Assembly: GCA_020346745.1 (NCBI GenBank)
Contig: CP070787.1
Coordinates: 1-36,383 of the forward strand
DNA from: Fidelibacterota bacterium
GTDB lineage: Bacteria; Fidelibacterota; Marinisomatia; SCGC-AAA003-L08; TS1B11
DNA length: 36,383 bases
Reading direction: 5' to 3'
Under the pieces are notes generated by a model. That model was not told the DNA's origin and did no database searches. It worked only from the letters and a program-made list of their open reading frames with translations. Within the stretch, counting starts at the first letter, position 1, and each line of letters starts with the position of its first letter. Position numbers and translations under genes: made by a program. Of the stretch, positions 1 through 8,759 are shown piece after piece.

Positions 1-411
1 CAGACCGAACAGCAGGTGAACCAATTCCAAGCGGGAGGGATGGTCCATGTGACTACGAATCTGGCGGCATACATCACGCAGGGGGTATTCCTGCTCAAGG
101 ATGTCCTTGAACAGGATCATGCGTTCCTGAGCATACTTCGGGCCGAAAGTGCGGGTGAAGAAGTCCTTGATGAAGGTCAATTCAGATTTGCGCAACTGCT
201 TATCCGCGTGCATAACGGCGGCGAACAGAACCAGGAGTGATACTCCGAAATCACCAGGTCGGGTGCGGGGATACGCTTCTTCCCGATAGCCGGGGAGCCC
301 TTCTTTCCGCTGATCCCGCATGGAGCCCAGGGCGAAGCCCAGAATCCCACCGATAGGACCCAGCGTGGCCCACCCCAGGCCACCCCAGAGCCATTTCTCC
401 CAACCGGGCAT
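1..411 (-). CDS. TerB-like domain protein, partial (runs off left edge)
   Basis: An open frame of 137 codons starts at the ATG at 411 on the minus strand and has no stop before the window edge. Its product closely parallels the neighbour at 480-1208: both begin with a WEKW...GLGWA..GP.G block, followed by a TRPGDFG / TRAGDFG segment and a helical region with HADKQLRKSE, as in TerB/DjlA-type domains. The visible part ends at LVHLLFGL, which matches residue 136 of the neighbour, so a C-terminal J-like domain may lie outside the window. A purine-rich AAAGGA lies about 15 bases upstream of the ATG. The glycine-rich hydrophobic N-terminus could insert in or associate with the membrane, as in DjlA, but this is inference. 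The two genes look like a tandem duplication. Confidence 0.75.
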   Translation of the reverse strand, partial: MPGWEKWLWGGLGWATLGPIGGILGFALGSMRDQRKEGLPGYREEAYPRTRPGDFGVSLLVLFAAVMHADKQLRKSELTFIKDFFTRTFGPKYAQERMILFKDILEQEYPLRDVCRQIRSHMDHPSRLELVHLLFGL

Positions 412-479
412 CAGCTCAACTCAATCCTTTCCCTGGCACTAGCTCGAGGAAGGGTGCCTAACCTCCCGTAGAAAGAGAA

Positions 480-1208
480 TCAGGTCCATCCCCGCTCCTG
501 TGTAATCCGCTGGTAAGCCGCTTCGAGGGCCTCGAATTTCTCACCGGCTAACTTCTGGAATTCCTCCCCCAGATTACTCACCTGGCCGGGATCATATTTA
601 GCGCCCATTTCCCGGTAAGCCCGCTCCACCGCCTGCCGGTCAGCTTCCGGATCTATCGCAAGTACTGTGTAGGGTGCGTTCGGTTCGTCAACAAACATCG
701 CCCTGATCGAGTTGAAGTCTTCCTGGGTGAGACCAATACTGGTGCTTATCTCCTGGATGGCATCAATTTCAACCTGGTCAAGGTGAGCGTCAGCCTTGGC
801 CAAACCGAAGAGCAGATGGATGATCTCCAGCTTGGAAGGAAAATCCATGAGCTTCTCGACCTGCTGGCAAACTTTCTTTTGAGAATAGTCCAGCTCGAGA
901 AATTTCTCCAGCAACGACATTAAGTCCTGGGCCTGTTCATTGCCAAAGGTGGTCATAAAGAAATAGTGGACAAAATCAATTTCCGGTTGGCTGACCTGCT
1001 GATCAGCGTGGATAACAGGGGGCAGCAAAGCCATGAGCGACAGTCCGAAGTCACCGGCGCGCGTCTGGGGATAGAAGGCATCCTCATCCAGTTGCACATC
1101 CCGATCTCCCGCTGAATCATCCCCCATAGCACGGGCTAGAACGTTGCCCAAGGGTCCAAATACGGCCCAGCCAAGGCCATCCCAATGCCATTTTTCCCAA
1201 ACCGCCAT
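480..1208 (-). CDS. TerB/DjlA-like protein with degenerate J domain
   Basis: The product has 242 residues. Residues 1-28 form a hydrophobic glycine-rich N-terminus. Residues 52-160 are an all-helical TerB-like region with two acidic repeats (HADQQVSQPE and KADAHLDQVE). Residues 178-239 resemble a DnaJ J domain, ending in FEALEAAYQRI, which is typical of DjlA proteins. The TerB plus C-terminal J order matches the co-chaperone DjlA. The HPD tripeptide needed to stimulate Hsp70 is absent: residues 205-208 read YDPG where YHPD is expected. The start at 1208 is chosen because AAAGGAGA lies just upstream and because it aligns with the start of the paralog at 411; an earlier in-frame ATG at 1253 would add 15 residues with no homology. 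Substrate and partner are unknown. Confidence 0.8.
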   Translation of the reverse strand: MAVWEKWHWDGLGWAVFGPLGNVLARAMGDDSAGDRDVQLDEDAFYPQTRAGDFGLSLMALLPPVIHADQQVSQPEIDFVHYFFMTTFGNEQAQDLMSLLEKFLELDYSQKKVCQQVEKLMDFPSKLEIIHLLFGLAKADAHLDQVEIDAIQEISTSIGLTQEDFNSIRAMFVDEPNAPYTVLAIDPEADRQAVERAYREMGAKYDPGQVSNLGEEFQKLAGEKFEALEAAYQRITQERGWT

Positions 1209-1452
1209 GGATTCTGTCTCCTTTGCTTCAGCTTGAGTACACCTGACCCACAATTCCTGACTATGGGAAACTTATCTACGTGGGCTAAAACCTACAAGTA
1301 ATCATGTACGATCTCAGGTGCCGATTTACTAGGAATCCTCTCAGCTCAGGCACTGAGTTTGTCTCCATTTGAGCATTTATGTTGCCAAGTGTGGATTTCT
1401 CTCCATGCAATGTCTATTTTATATGTTATGCAGCGGATAAAAACGGACCGGG

Positions 1453-4314
1453 ATGAGTAGCCAAGTTCACCCGAGAGTGGCCAAGGGAGCCAGGTGGCAG
1501 CGATTTCCAGATTACATCGTTGCCCTTCTGCTGCTCGCGGGAACTCTCCACGCGCAGTTCTATTTTGGCCGCAACAAAATCCAGTACGAACAGTTCGACT
1601 GGCAGGTTCTCAGCACACCCCACTTCCAGATTTATTATTACCCGGACGAGGAATTACTGGCCCGGGCTACTGCTTTCTGGGCAGAAGAAGCCTTCGATGA
1701 GTTCGAGCAGAAGTTCAATCACACCCTGAGCCGGCCCGTACCTCTGGTGATCTACAGTAACCACCTTCATTTTCAGCAGACCAATATCACACCGTACCTG
1801 ATTCCTGAAGGTGTGGGCGGGTTTTTCGAGTATGTAAAAGGGCGGGTGGTCCTGCCAAACAATGGTTCTCTGTTTGATTTCCAGCGTGTTGTTCGTCACG
1901 AATTAGTCCACGTATTCATGCACGCCAAGATCAACGCCAAGGCAAGAGAAGTTGGTGTTTGGGATCAGCGGCAACCACCACTCTGGTTCACCGAAGGACT
2001 GGCAGAATGGTGGTCTACCGGTTGGGACACCGAGGCGGAGATGGTCATTCGGGACGCTCTCCTGCACGATCACCTGCTGCCCCTGGGGAGTCTGACCCTG
2101 GCCGGAGCCGGTTTTTTAGCCTACAAGGAGGGTCAATCTTTCCTGCGTTACTTCGAAGAAACCTACGGATCGGACCGCATACGCCAGGTACTGGAGGAAT
2201 TCTACCACCATGACACATTCGAGGAGGTGGTAGCCCATGTTACCGGGAGGCCGTACCGGCAAATTGCCCGCGAATGGCGACTCACTCTCAAGCAGAAAAG
2301 CGCCGAAGCACTTGCGGGTCAAGGTCTCCCTGGACAGAAGTCCCGCTCACTGACGCGCCTTGGCGCAAACGTCAGTCCGGCCAGCTATCTGGATGCTGAG
2401 GGCCGGCGGCACATCGTCTATCTATCCACCCGCGACGGGTACACCAACATCTACCGCCGGTCTCTGGACCACTCGAAGGAGCGGGTCGTTGTCCGTGGTG
2501 AACGCAGTCCGAATCTTGAATCGCTGCATTTCCTTCAGAGCGGGCTTAGCGTATCAAATGATGGCGTCCTGGCATTTGTGGCCAAATCTTATGAGCGGGA
2601 CATGATACACCTGATCGATTTGACATCCATGAAGCACACAGGTGAGTTTTCCCACGGAGCCTTGACGTCAATCCGCTCGCCGGAATGGTCGCCGGACGGG
2701 CAACGAATCGTTTTCGCCGCCCAAGATCAGGGCGGATTGACGGATCTCTATCTCTGGACCATCGACGAAGCAGGAGCCAAACGCCTGACGAATGATCCTT
2801 ATCTTGACCAGGACCCTTCCTTCAGTCCTGATGGCAGGATGGTAGTGTTCAGCTCTGATCGAGGCCGCCCTGATCTGGATGGGAATACCAATCTCTTTCT
2901 GCTTGAGCTGGATAATCTCGATACGCGCATCGTTACCACCGGTCCGCATCAAGACCAGCGGCCGCGATGGACAGCGGACCACCCTGCGGCCATCTACTTT
3001 GTCTCAGACAGATCCGGAATCCCCAATATCTGGCGCCTGGCCTTGCCACCATCGAGCCAAGGTGGCGATTCGGCACTCACCCTGATTCCCATCACCAACC
3101 TACACACCGGCGCACTAGACATCCGCCCACTGTCGAGCGATAGCCTGCTGATCACCACATTCCAAGGTTACAACTTTCAGCTCCAGTTGGCTCAAGACGA
3201 CCCAGATCCAGCAGTACGGACCAGTGAAAGGATTCACCTGACTGCCGCCGAGAAGGGTTGGATACCGCCGCGCTACAACGGCAAAACAGCGGTGGAGTCC
3301 CGTCCTTACCGGCTCAAATACAGCCTTGACATCGCCCAGACCGCAGTGGCCTATGACCCGATTTTCGGTTTCCTTGGTGGTGCCCAGCTAGGTATATCCG
3401 ACATGCTGGGGAACCGCTACTACCATTTCCTGGTGGCCAATACCGCCCAGACCAGTTCCGATTTCCTGGACCGCTTCAATTTCGCCGTAACCGCCGCCAA
3501 CCTGACCCGGCGCGTCAACCACGCCTGGGGGCTGTTCCGTTTCGCCAACGAATACTACGATCCCTACCAAGGGTTCTTCTTCGAAAAGTCACTGGGTATA
3601 CGGGCTGCGATGAATTATCCCCTGAATGTTTTCCGGCGGGTGGAATTGAGCGGGAGTCTATGGCAATCCTGGAAATCATTCTACGGCTTGCGCAAAGAAG
3701 AAGCCCTGCTGCTGTCGAACTATATATCCTTTGTTCATGACAATTCCTTATGGCTTCCGGTCGGTCCCATTGATGGCTGGCGCCTTAGAATAACCGCAGG
3801 GCTCACGTACAATTTCCTAAGTTCGCGGGTACACAACTATATGACCCTATTTGATAGCCGTACCTACATCCGGCTAGCGCGCCGTTTGACCTTCGCCCAG
3901 CGAACGATGCTGTGGTTCAATACCGGAACGGATATCCGCCGTTTTTATATCGGCGGCAGTTGGGGCCTGCGCGGGTACCGTATCACGGAAGTATACGGGC
4001 GCAAGTATTTCATGCTCAATCAGGAGCTCCGTTTCCCCTTTGCCCAGAGTCTGGTTCTCAACCAAGGTGCTTTTGCCATAGGAATGGCCCCTATCCGCGG
4101 CGCGCTGTTTTTCGATGTGGGAAAGGCCTGGGAGGAGTCCTGGGATGATCCACCCCGCGGAGTGATCGGCAAGGTGATCGGCAGCTACGGCATCGGTCTG
4201 CGGGGCATATTCATGGGCGGTTTAGTTCTCCGGCTGGACTTCGGAAGACGCACCGACTTCCAGTCCAAGGATAGCCCCTGGTTCACCCAATTTTTCTTCG
4301 GCTGGGACTATTAG
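1453..4314 (+). CDS. Secreted metallopeptidase-like / TolB propeller / Omp85-type barrel fusion
   Basis: A 953-residue exported protein. Residues 20-34 are a signal peptide core ending LHA-Q. Residues 45-190 resemble a peptidase MA-type gluzincin: HELVH at 149-153 supplies the zinc histidines and catalytic Glu, and WFTEGLAEW near 181-185 offers the third ligand. Residues about 320-570 carry TolB/WD40-like repeats (SPEWSPDG near 408, DPSFSPDG near 453). Residues about 640-953 look like a beta-barrel of the BamA/TamA surface-antigen type, with GGSWGLRGYR at 834-843 and a C-terminal aromatic (GWDY). The likely location is the outer membrane with the peptidase part in the periplasm or at the surface. 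The next gene starts 2 bases after the stop, so the two are probably co-transcribed. The substrate is not predictable. Confidence 0.85.
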   Translation: MSSQVHPRVAKGARWQRFPDYIVALLLLAGTLHAQFYFGRNKIQYEQFDWQVLSTPHFQIYYYPDEELLARATAFWAEEAFDEFEQKFNHTLSRPVPLVIYSNHLHFQQTNITPYLIPEGVGGFFEYVKGRVVLPNNGSLFDFQRVVRHELVHVFMHAKINAKAREVGVWDQRQPPLWFTEGLAEWWSTGWDTEAEMVIRDALLHDHLLPLGSLTLAGAGFLAYKEGQSFLRYFEETYGSDRIRQVLEEFYHHDTFEEVVAHVTGRPYRQIAREWRLTLKQKSAEALAGQGLPGQKSRSLTRLGANVSPASYLDAEGRRHIVYLSTRDGYTNIYRRSLDHSKERVVVRGERSPNLESLHFLQSGLSVSNDGVLAFVAKSYERDMIHLIDLTSMKHTGEFSHGALTSIRSPEWSPDGQRIVFAAQDQGGLTDLYLWTIDEAGAKRLTNDPYLDQDPSFSPDGRMVVFSSDRGRPDLDGNTNLFLLELDNLDTRIVTTGPHQDQRPRWTADHPAAIYFVSDRSGIPNIWRLALPPSSQGGDSALTLIPITNLHTGALDIRPLSSDSLLITTFQGYNFQLQLAQDDPDPAVRTSERIHLTAAEKGWIPPRYNGKTAVESRPYRLKYSLDIAQTAVAYDPIFGFLGGAQLGISDMLGNRYYHFLVANTAQTSSDFLDRFNFAVTAANLTRRVNHAWGLFRFANEYYDPYQGFFFEKSLGIRAAMNYPLNVFRRVELSGSLWQSWKSFYGLRKEEALLLSNYISFVHDNSLWLPVGPIDGWRLRITAGLTYNFLSSRVHNYMTLFDSRTYIRLARRLTFAQRTMLWFNTGTDIRRFYIGGSWGLRGYRITEVYGRKYFMLNQELRFPFAQSLVLNQGAFAIGMAPIRGALFFDVGKAWEESWDDPPRGVIGKVIGSYGIGLRGIFMGGLVLRLDFGRRTDFQSKDSPWFTQFFFGWDY

Positions 4315-4316
4315 CG

Positions 4317-5489
4317 GTGAGAACATTCCCGTCAAATATCCTGCCTCCGATCGGAATGATCCTGCTTTGCCTGCTGACGGGCTGCGGCCGGGGTCCGAAA
4401 ATTCATCCCGACGAGATCACATCATCAGCACTGCCCCACAGCCTAACGGGGACACCGGAAACTGCCTGGCAGGCCAAACTGCCCAGTCCGCCTTCAGCGT
4501 TGCTGCCCCTGGGCCCGAAAGTTCTTCTGATAACCAGTCACAGGGGCGAGGTGTACCAGCTGGAGCTGCAAGAGGGACAACGCACCACTCCTGTAAGACA
4601 GCCGTTGCGCAAGTCAATCACTTCGACTTTGATGCCGCGCGGCGAATCCCGGCTTTACATCGCTTCGGCTCGGGACGGTGAGCTGCGGGCCTACGATCTC
4701 ATCCGGGGCCGGACCGCCTGGAAGCAGGAAGCTGCCGGAATCACCGGTCCCCTGGCGCTGGCAGAGGGATTGCTCATCGCAGCCAGCACGACCGGTGAGA
4801 TCACAGCTTTCGACACGACTGAGGGCCGTCTGATATGGCGTCGGCAGCTACCCGGCCGCATCCACCAGGGTGTCTGGATGGTGGACGACCTGGCCCTGGT
4901 ACTTAACGACAAGGGCACGCTATACGCCTTCAAGCCCAGGCAGGAAAGCAGTGGCGATGAGACTTTACAAAACCACTATCCCTTTGAATGGCAATGGGAG
5001 TTGGCGGTCAGGCCAAACGCAGTTGTGGCAGCCAATAGAGACAGGCTGGTTGTCGGGGATTCGGATGGCCGCCTGGTGGCGGTTGACCCCGCCACCCGGG
5101 AATCCTCCTTTGAGATTCAACTAGATGCACCCATTCACAGTCGTCCAGCTGTCACCAGCGATCGGGTAGTGGTGGCAACAGCCGCGGGTGAAATTCTGGC
5201 CTTCCAGCTTAACGACGGCTCTCCAGTCTGGCAGGTCCAGGGTGAAGGCCTGGTGAAACACCCCCTGCTGGGCACTGAGGGTCCTGCTCCCCAGTCGATA
5301 CTTATTCCTTTCGCCCGGGGCCAACTGCTCGCCCTGGAACACGCCACCGGACACGAGCTGTGGCGATATGACATGGAGCGACCCATTGAACTGGTCAGCA
5401 TAACCCCTGAGGGCGTTGTTGCCACCAACCGGAGGAACCAGATCGTATATCTGCGCCTGGTAAATTCCGCCGCACCGATGGGAAAATGA
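4317..5489 (+). CDS. PQQ-like beta-propeller lipoprotein
   Basis: A 390-residue protein starting at GTG, 2 bases after the upstream stop. A signal sequence ends in a lipobox (LLTGC, Cys23), so it is probably anchored in a membrane by lipid. The mature part contains repeated blades with the PQQ/quinoprotein-like pattern GxxxW (GRTAWKQE, GRLIWRRQ, GSPVWQVQ, GHELWRYD), as in BamB and related propellers. No enzyme active site is visible; such propellers often scaffold outer-membrane machines. Because it follows directly after an Omp85-type barrel gene, a BamB-like role for that barrel is an attractive but unproven inference. The stop overlaps the next start (ATGA). Confidence 0.8.
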   Translation: MRTFPSNILPPIGMILLCLLTGCGRGPKIHPDEITSSALPHSLTGTPETAWQAKLPSPPSALLPLGPKVLLITSHRGEVYQLELQEGQRTTPVRQPLRKSITSTLMPRGESRLYIASARDGELRAYDLIRGRTAWKQEAAGITGPLALAEGLLIAASTTGEITAFDTTEGRLIWRRQLPGRIHQGVWMVDDLALVLNDKGTLYAFKPRQESSGDETLQNHYPFEWQWELAVRPNAVVAANRDRLVVGDSDGRLVAVDPATRESSFEIQLDAPIHSRPAVTSDRVVVATAAGEILAFQLNDGSPVWQVQGEGLVKHPLLGTEGPAPQSILIPFARGQLLALEHATGHELWRYDMERPIELVSITPEGVVATNRRNQIVYLRLVNSAAPMGK

Positions 5490-5944
5490 CAGCGAGAATC
5501 GGTCTGCTGTTCCTCCTCGCCGCGCTGGTACCCGTGGCAGGGCAGACATCAAATGAGCGGCAAACCGAGAGCATTTCGGATTCCCTCCTTTTTGTTCCTC
5601 TAGCGCTATTCCCGCCCTGGACAGCCCCAGCAGCCATGAGAGCCGCCCCTGAGCCGGACAGTCTGGTCTTTACCCCGCCTTCCATTCAGATAGCCGATAA
5701 GTCTTTCTTCAGGGGCCAACGGCGGATTGGATTGGGCATGGTCATTCTATTCAGCGCACTCTCCTATTACTTCCACCAGGAAGCCGAAGCGGCTTACCAG
5801 GCCTATAGGACTTCCGGCAATCCGGCAGAACTGGAGGATCTATTTAACGAAACCCAGAGATTAGATCAACAGGCCGGGTGGTGCTTCTTAGGAGCAGAGA
5901 CCGGTCTCCTACTGGTAGCGTTCTCAGTTATTCTCAGCCAATGA
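5486..5944 (+). CDS. Small membrane protein of unknown function
   Basis: 152 residues; the family is not recognised. An N-terminal hydrophobic stretch ending near VAGQ looks like a signal peptide. A basic patch (FFRGQRRIG) precedes a hydrophobic segment at about 82-95, followed by a helical, polar EAEAAYQAY region and a second hydrophobic segment at the C-terminus (ETGLLLVAFSVIL). This suggests two transmembrane helices with a short charged loop. The ATG overlaps the stop of the PQQ lipoprotein, and its own stop overlaps the next start, both as ATGA, indicating translational coupling in one envelope operon. Confidence 0.65.
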   Translation: MTARIGLLFLLAALVPVAGQTSNERQTESISDSLLFVPLALFPPWTAPAAMRAAPEPDSLVFTPPSIQIADKSFFRGQRRIGLGMVILFSALSYYFHQEAEAAYQAYRTSGNPAELEDLFNETQRLDQQAGWCFLGAETGLLLVAFSVILSQ

Positions 5945-7203
5945 GATTTATCCTATTACTCCTGGTCACCATCCTAGCCATGACCTGTTCTGATCGGGAA
6001 CGCAGCAATCCCTTAGATCCTGCGAATCCTTATACTCACGGTGCTCCCACCAGCTTTAGAGCCGTCACCAACCGCGATACCGTCCGCCTCTATTGGGATT
6101 CTATGCTGGTTAAGGATTTAACAGGCTATCGCATCTATCGCAGCCTGGGCGAAAATCCCCTAATGGCGTACGATACAATCGCCCCTTGGACCACCCCCTA
6201 CGAAGAGTGGAACCTGAATTACAACCAGCACCATACCTACGCAGTGCAGGCGGTGATGTCTGAAGGGGAGAGCTTCCTGTCACAGCCGGATACAGTGATT
6301 CCCGGCCCACATAATTTCTGGATCGCTGATTTTTACAGCTCTCAGATATGGCGAATCAGTTACGATGGGGCCCATGTTATCGGGCAGGAGTACTTCACTT
6401 CACCGGCAGCCATTGCGGTTTCTCCTGAATCCGACCGGGTCTGGATCGCCGATTACTACGAGCGAGCAGTCTACATCATCAACACTCAATTCAACGAGAT
6501 CGAGAGAGTTACAGTTGATGGACTACCGATCGATCTAGCATTGGTTTCCAGCGGTGATGCTTTTGTCCTTGAACGGCTACCGGACCGCATCTCCAAGATA
6601 AGCATTTCAGGGACTACTCCGGATACACTGACTGTTCCTGACTATATCCATGCAAGTGCCACCCTGGCATATGACGATGTCACCAACACGCTATGGCTCA
6701 GCAATCCAGGATCTTCCACGAGCGGCCATATCTACCGGTGTTGGCCTTACCAGTCCAACAGCCAGTGGGAGCCCGTAGCCTCGCTCGACGATCCCAGGCG
6801 CATCCGAGCCGATCCGCTATCTGGTGGGTGTTGGGTAGCCATAGATACAGGGGTAGTTCACATCAACACCAGCGGTACGTTGACGACTTACCTTCCCTAC
6901 CTGCGTATCCGGGACATCAGCCTTAATCCGACCAATGGAGACTGTTATTTTGTGGGATACACCGGGCAGGAAGGAAGGTGGCAGGCGGGACGCCTCTTTG
7001 GTGGGCAAGCATCGGACGCAGAGATCATTCTTGATAACACCATCACACATCTAGAGGATATCCAAGCCCTATCGGGTGAGGGCCGGGTTGGATTCATGGT
7101 CAGCCAGATATGGACAGGCCAGCTAATCCGCATTGATTCCGGGGGGAATCTTATCGGGCGACTGGGGGGATTCGACTCCTACCTGGAATTGGCCCTGGAA
7201 TAG
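5941..7203 (+). CDS. Lipoprotein with Fn3-like domain and NHL-type propeller
   Basis: 420 residues. The start at 5941 (ATGA overlap with the upstream stop) is chosen because it gives a clean lipoprotein signal, MRFILLLLVTILAMTC with lipid Cys16; an earlier in-frame start at 5878 would bury it. Right after the cysteine comes SNPLDPANP, a motif common in exported lipoproteins of some FCB lineages. Residues about 35-120 resemble a fibronectin type III fold (TSFRAVTN...VRLYWD...GYRIYRS). The rest contains repeated WIAD/VWIADYY blades like an NHL or SMP-30 type six-bladed propeller. It is probably a periplasmic or surface binding or scaffolding protein; no catalytic residues were recognised. Confidence 0.75.
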   Translation: MRFILLLLVTILAMTCSDRERSNPLDPANPYTHGAPTSFRAVTNRDTVRLYWDSMLVKDLTGYRIYRSLGENPLMAYDTIAPWTTPYEEWNLNYNQHHTYAVQAVMSEGESFLSQPDTVIPGPHNFWIADFYSSQIWRISYDGAHVIGQEYFTSPAAIAVSPESDRVWIADYYERAVYIINTQFNEIERVTVDGLPIDLALVSSGDAFVLERLPDRISKISISGTTPDTLTVPDYIHASATLAYDDVTNTLWLSNPGSSTSGHIYRCWPYQSNSQWEPVASLDDPRRIRADPLSGGCWVAIDTGVVHINTSGTLTTYLPYLRIRDISLNPTNGDCYFVGYTGQEGRWQAGRLFGGQASDAEIILDNTITHLEDIQALSGEGRVGFMVSQIWTGQLIRIDSGGNLIGRLGGFDSYLELALE

Positions 7204-7277
7204 CCGGAATACGAGCCGCGACCGATCATCCCAACGATCATGGAATGATTCCTGAGTGTGGCTAAATTAATCCAGCC

Positions 7278-8714
7278 ATGACTGCAACCTGGATCGCCTT
7301 CACTTTGTATGCTATCACCGCGATCGCATTGGGTTGGCGCTCCCATCGGCAGCGAACCTCCAGCACCGACTTCTGGACCGCCGGCCGTCACCTGAACAGC
7401 TCGTCGGTGGGACTCTCCATTTCAGCCGGATTCATGTCTGTCTCGTGGTCATGTGTCTATGCGGTGCAGTTGTTTTACTGGTATGGATTGGGTGCCCTGT
7501 GGCTCATTACCATCCCGTGGTTGATCAGCCTGACCGGCATTTATTTTCTGGCCCGGCGTTACCATTGTTTGCCAGCCTTCAGCCAGCCGGAAATGGTGGG
7601 GCGGCGGTTCGGTCCATCCGCCCGCCGCATTGTGGCCTTGGCCCTGGCGTTTGTCTTTCTGGTCTGGGGCGGGGCAGAAATCTACGTGGCCGCGATACTC
7701 CTATCACCCCAGATGGGGATTTCAGCCAGCAATATGATCCTGATCATTTCGCTGGTTGTGGGTATCTACGCCACGCTGGGCGGATTCCGGGCAGTGGTGG
7801 CTACAGACAAGCTCCAGTTCATCATCGTGGCCCTCTACATCCTGGCCATGGGCTGGATGACCGCCAAGGGATTGAGCCTAACTAACCAGGGGCTACCATC
7901 AGTGGGTGCCACCGGAACCAAGTCGAACCTGGGTTGGACCACCCTATTTTCACCCGGGATAGTCATCATCATGGTAACCTTCGCCGCCTACTTGCCCGGA
8001 TGGCTGTTCGAGACGGATCTGTGGGTACGGGTTCAAGCGGCCAGGAACGACCGAGCTGCCCGGAAAGGGGTAGCCCTGGCGGGAATGAACGCCTTCCTCT
8101 TTGTGGGCCTGCTGCCGCTGTTTATCGGCGTATCGTCGCTGATCCTATTCCCATTGGAAGGGGGAATATACCCCGAAGCGGTGGGAAGCGAAGGTGATTC
8201 CATATTCGCCGCCCTGGTAACCAATTACTCCCCCGGCTGGCTAGCCGTACTGGTTGCGGTCGGCCTGGTGGCCGCCGCCATGAGCACCATTGACACTTGT
8301 GCCAATGTAATGGCCCTGAGCGTGGCCTATGACCTGTTCAAGGTCCATGACCAGCCCCACGGCCAACGCTGGTCACAGGTAACCATGGCGGGTGCGGTTA
8401 TTGCCGCCTGCATTTTTGCCCTCAATACCGAATCACTATGGGATATATTCTACCTATCTTCCGGTGTGCTGACCACGGCAGTGGCTTTCCCCGTGGCCGC
8501 AGTGTTTCTGCCCTGGGCAAATCAACGGGGGACGGTTTGGTCTTCCGCAGCGGGACTGGGGGGAATCATCCTGGCTTATTTCCTGGAGGTACACGGCCCA
8601 CTGGCAGCCTGGGAACCCGCCTGGCTGGCCGACACAGACCTGGGCTTTATCTTGTGGGGCCTCCTGGCAGCTGCGGCGGGATACGGCCTGGGAATGGTGA
8701 CCCAAAGGAACTGA
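7278..8714 (+). CDS. Sodium:solute symporter family (SSS) transporter
   Basis: 478 residues with about 12-13 hydrophobic helices spread over the whole length, the usual size for the SSS family. Family features include the N-terminal DFWTAGR block, GIYATLGGFRAVVATDKLQF in the middle (a core SSS signature) and MSTIDTCANVMALSVAYDL, matching the conserved late-helix region. It should couple sodium entry to uptake of a small solute in the inner membrane; the substrate (sugar, amino acid, vitamin or other) cannot be told from sequence alone. The gene is set off from the envelope operon by 74 bases and has no clear Shine-Dalgarno site; AT-rich TAAATTAAT lies just upstream of the ATG. Confidence 0.9.
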   Translation: MTATWIAFTLYAITAIALGWRSHRQRTSSTDFWTAGRHLNSSSVGLSISAGFMSVSWSCVYAVQLFYWYGLGALWLITIPWLISLTGIYFLARRYHCLPAFSQPEMVGRRFGPSARRIVALALAFVFLVWGGAEIYVAAILLSPQMGISASNMILIISLVVGIYATLGGFRAVVATDKLQFIIVALYILAMGWMTAKGLSLTNQGLPSVGATGTKSNLGWTTLFSPGIVIIMVTFAAYLPGWLFETDLWVRVQAARNDRAARKGVALAGMNAFLFVGLLPLFIGVSSLILFPLEGGIYPEAVGSEGDSIFAALVTNYSPGWLAVLVAVGLVAAAMSTIDTCANVMALSVAYDLFKVHDQPHGQRWSQVTMAGAVIAACIFALNTESLWDIFYLSSGVLTTAVAFPVAAVFLPWANQRGTVWSSAAGLGGIILAYFLEVHGPLAAWEPAWLADTDLGFILWGLLAAAAGYGLGMVTQRN

Positions 8715-8759
8715 CCCCATAAAGTCCTTACATTCTTTCACGCTCATGCAGTTCAAGTG

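Noticed and set aside
1340-1357. CTCAG/CTGAG hairpin as a terminator
   Set aside because: The stem has only five pairs and the T-run after it is short.
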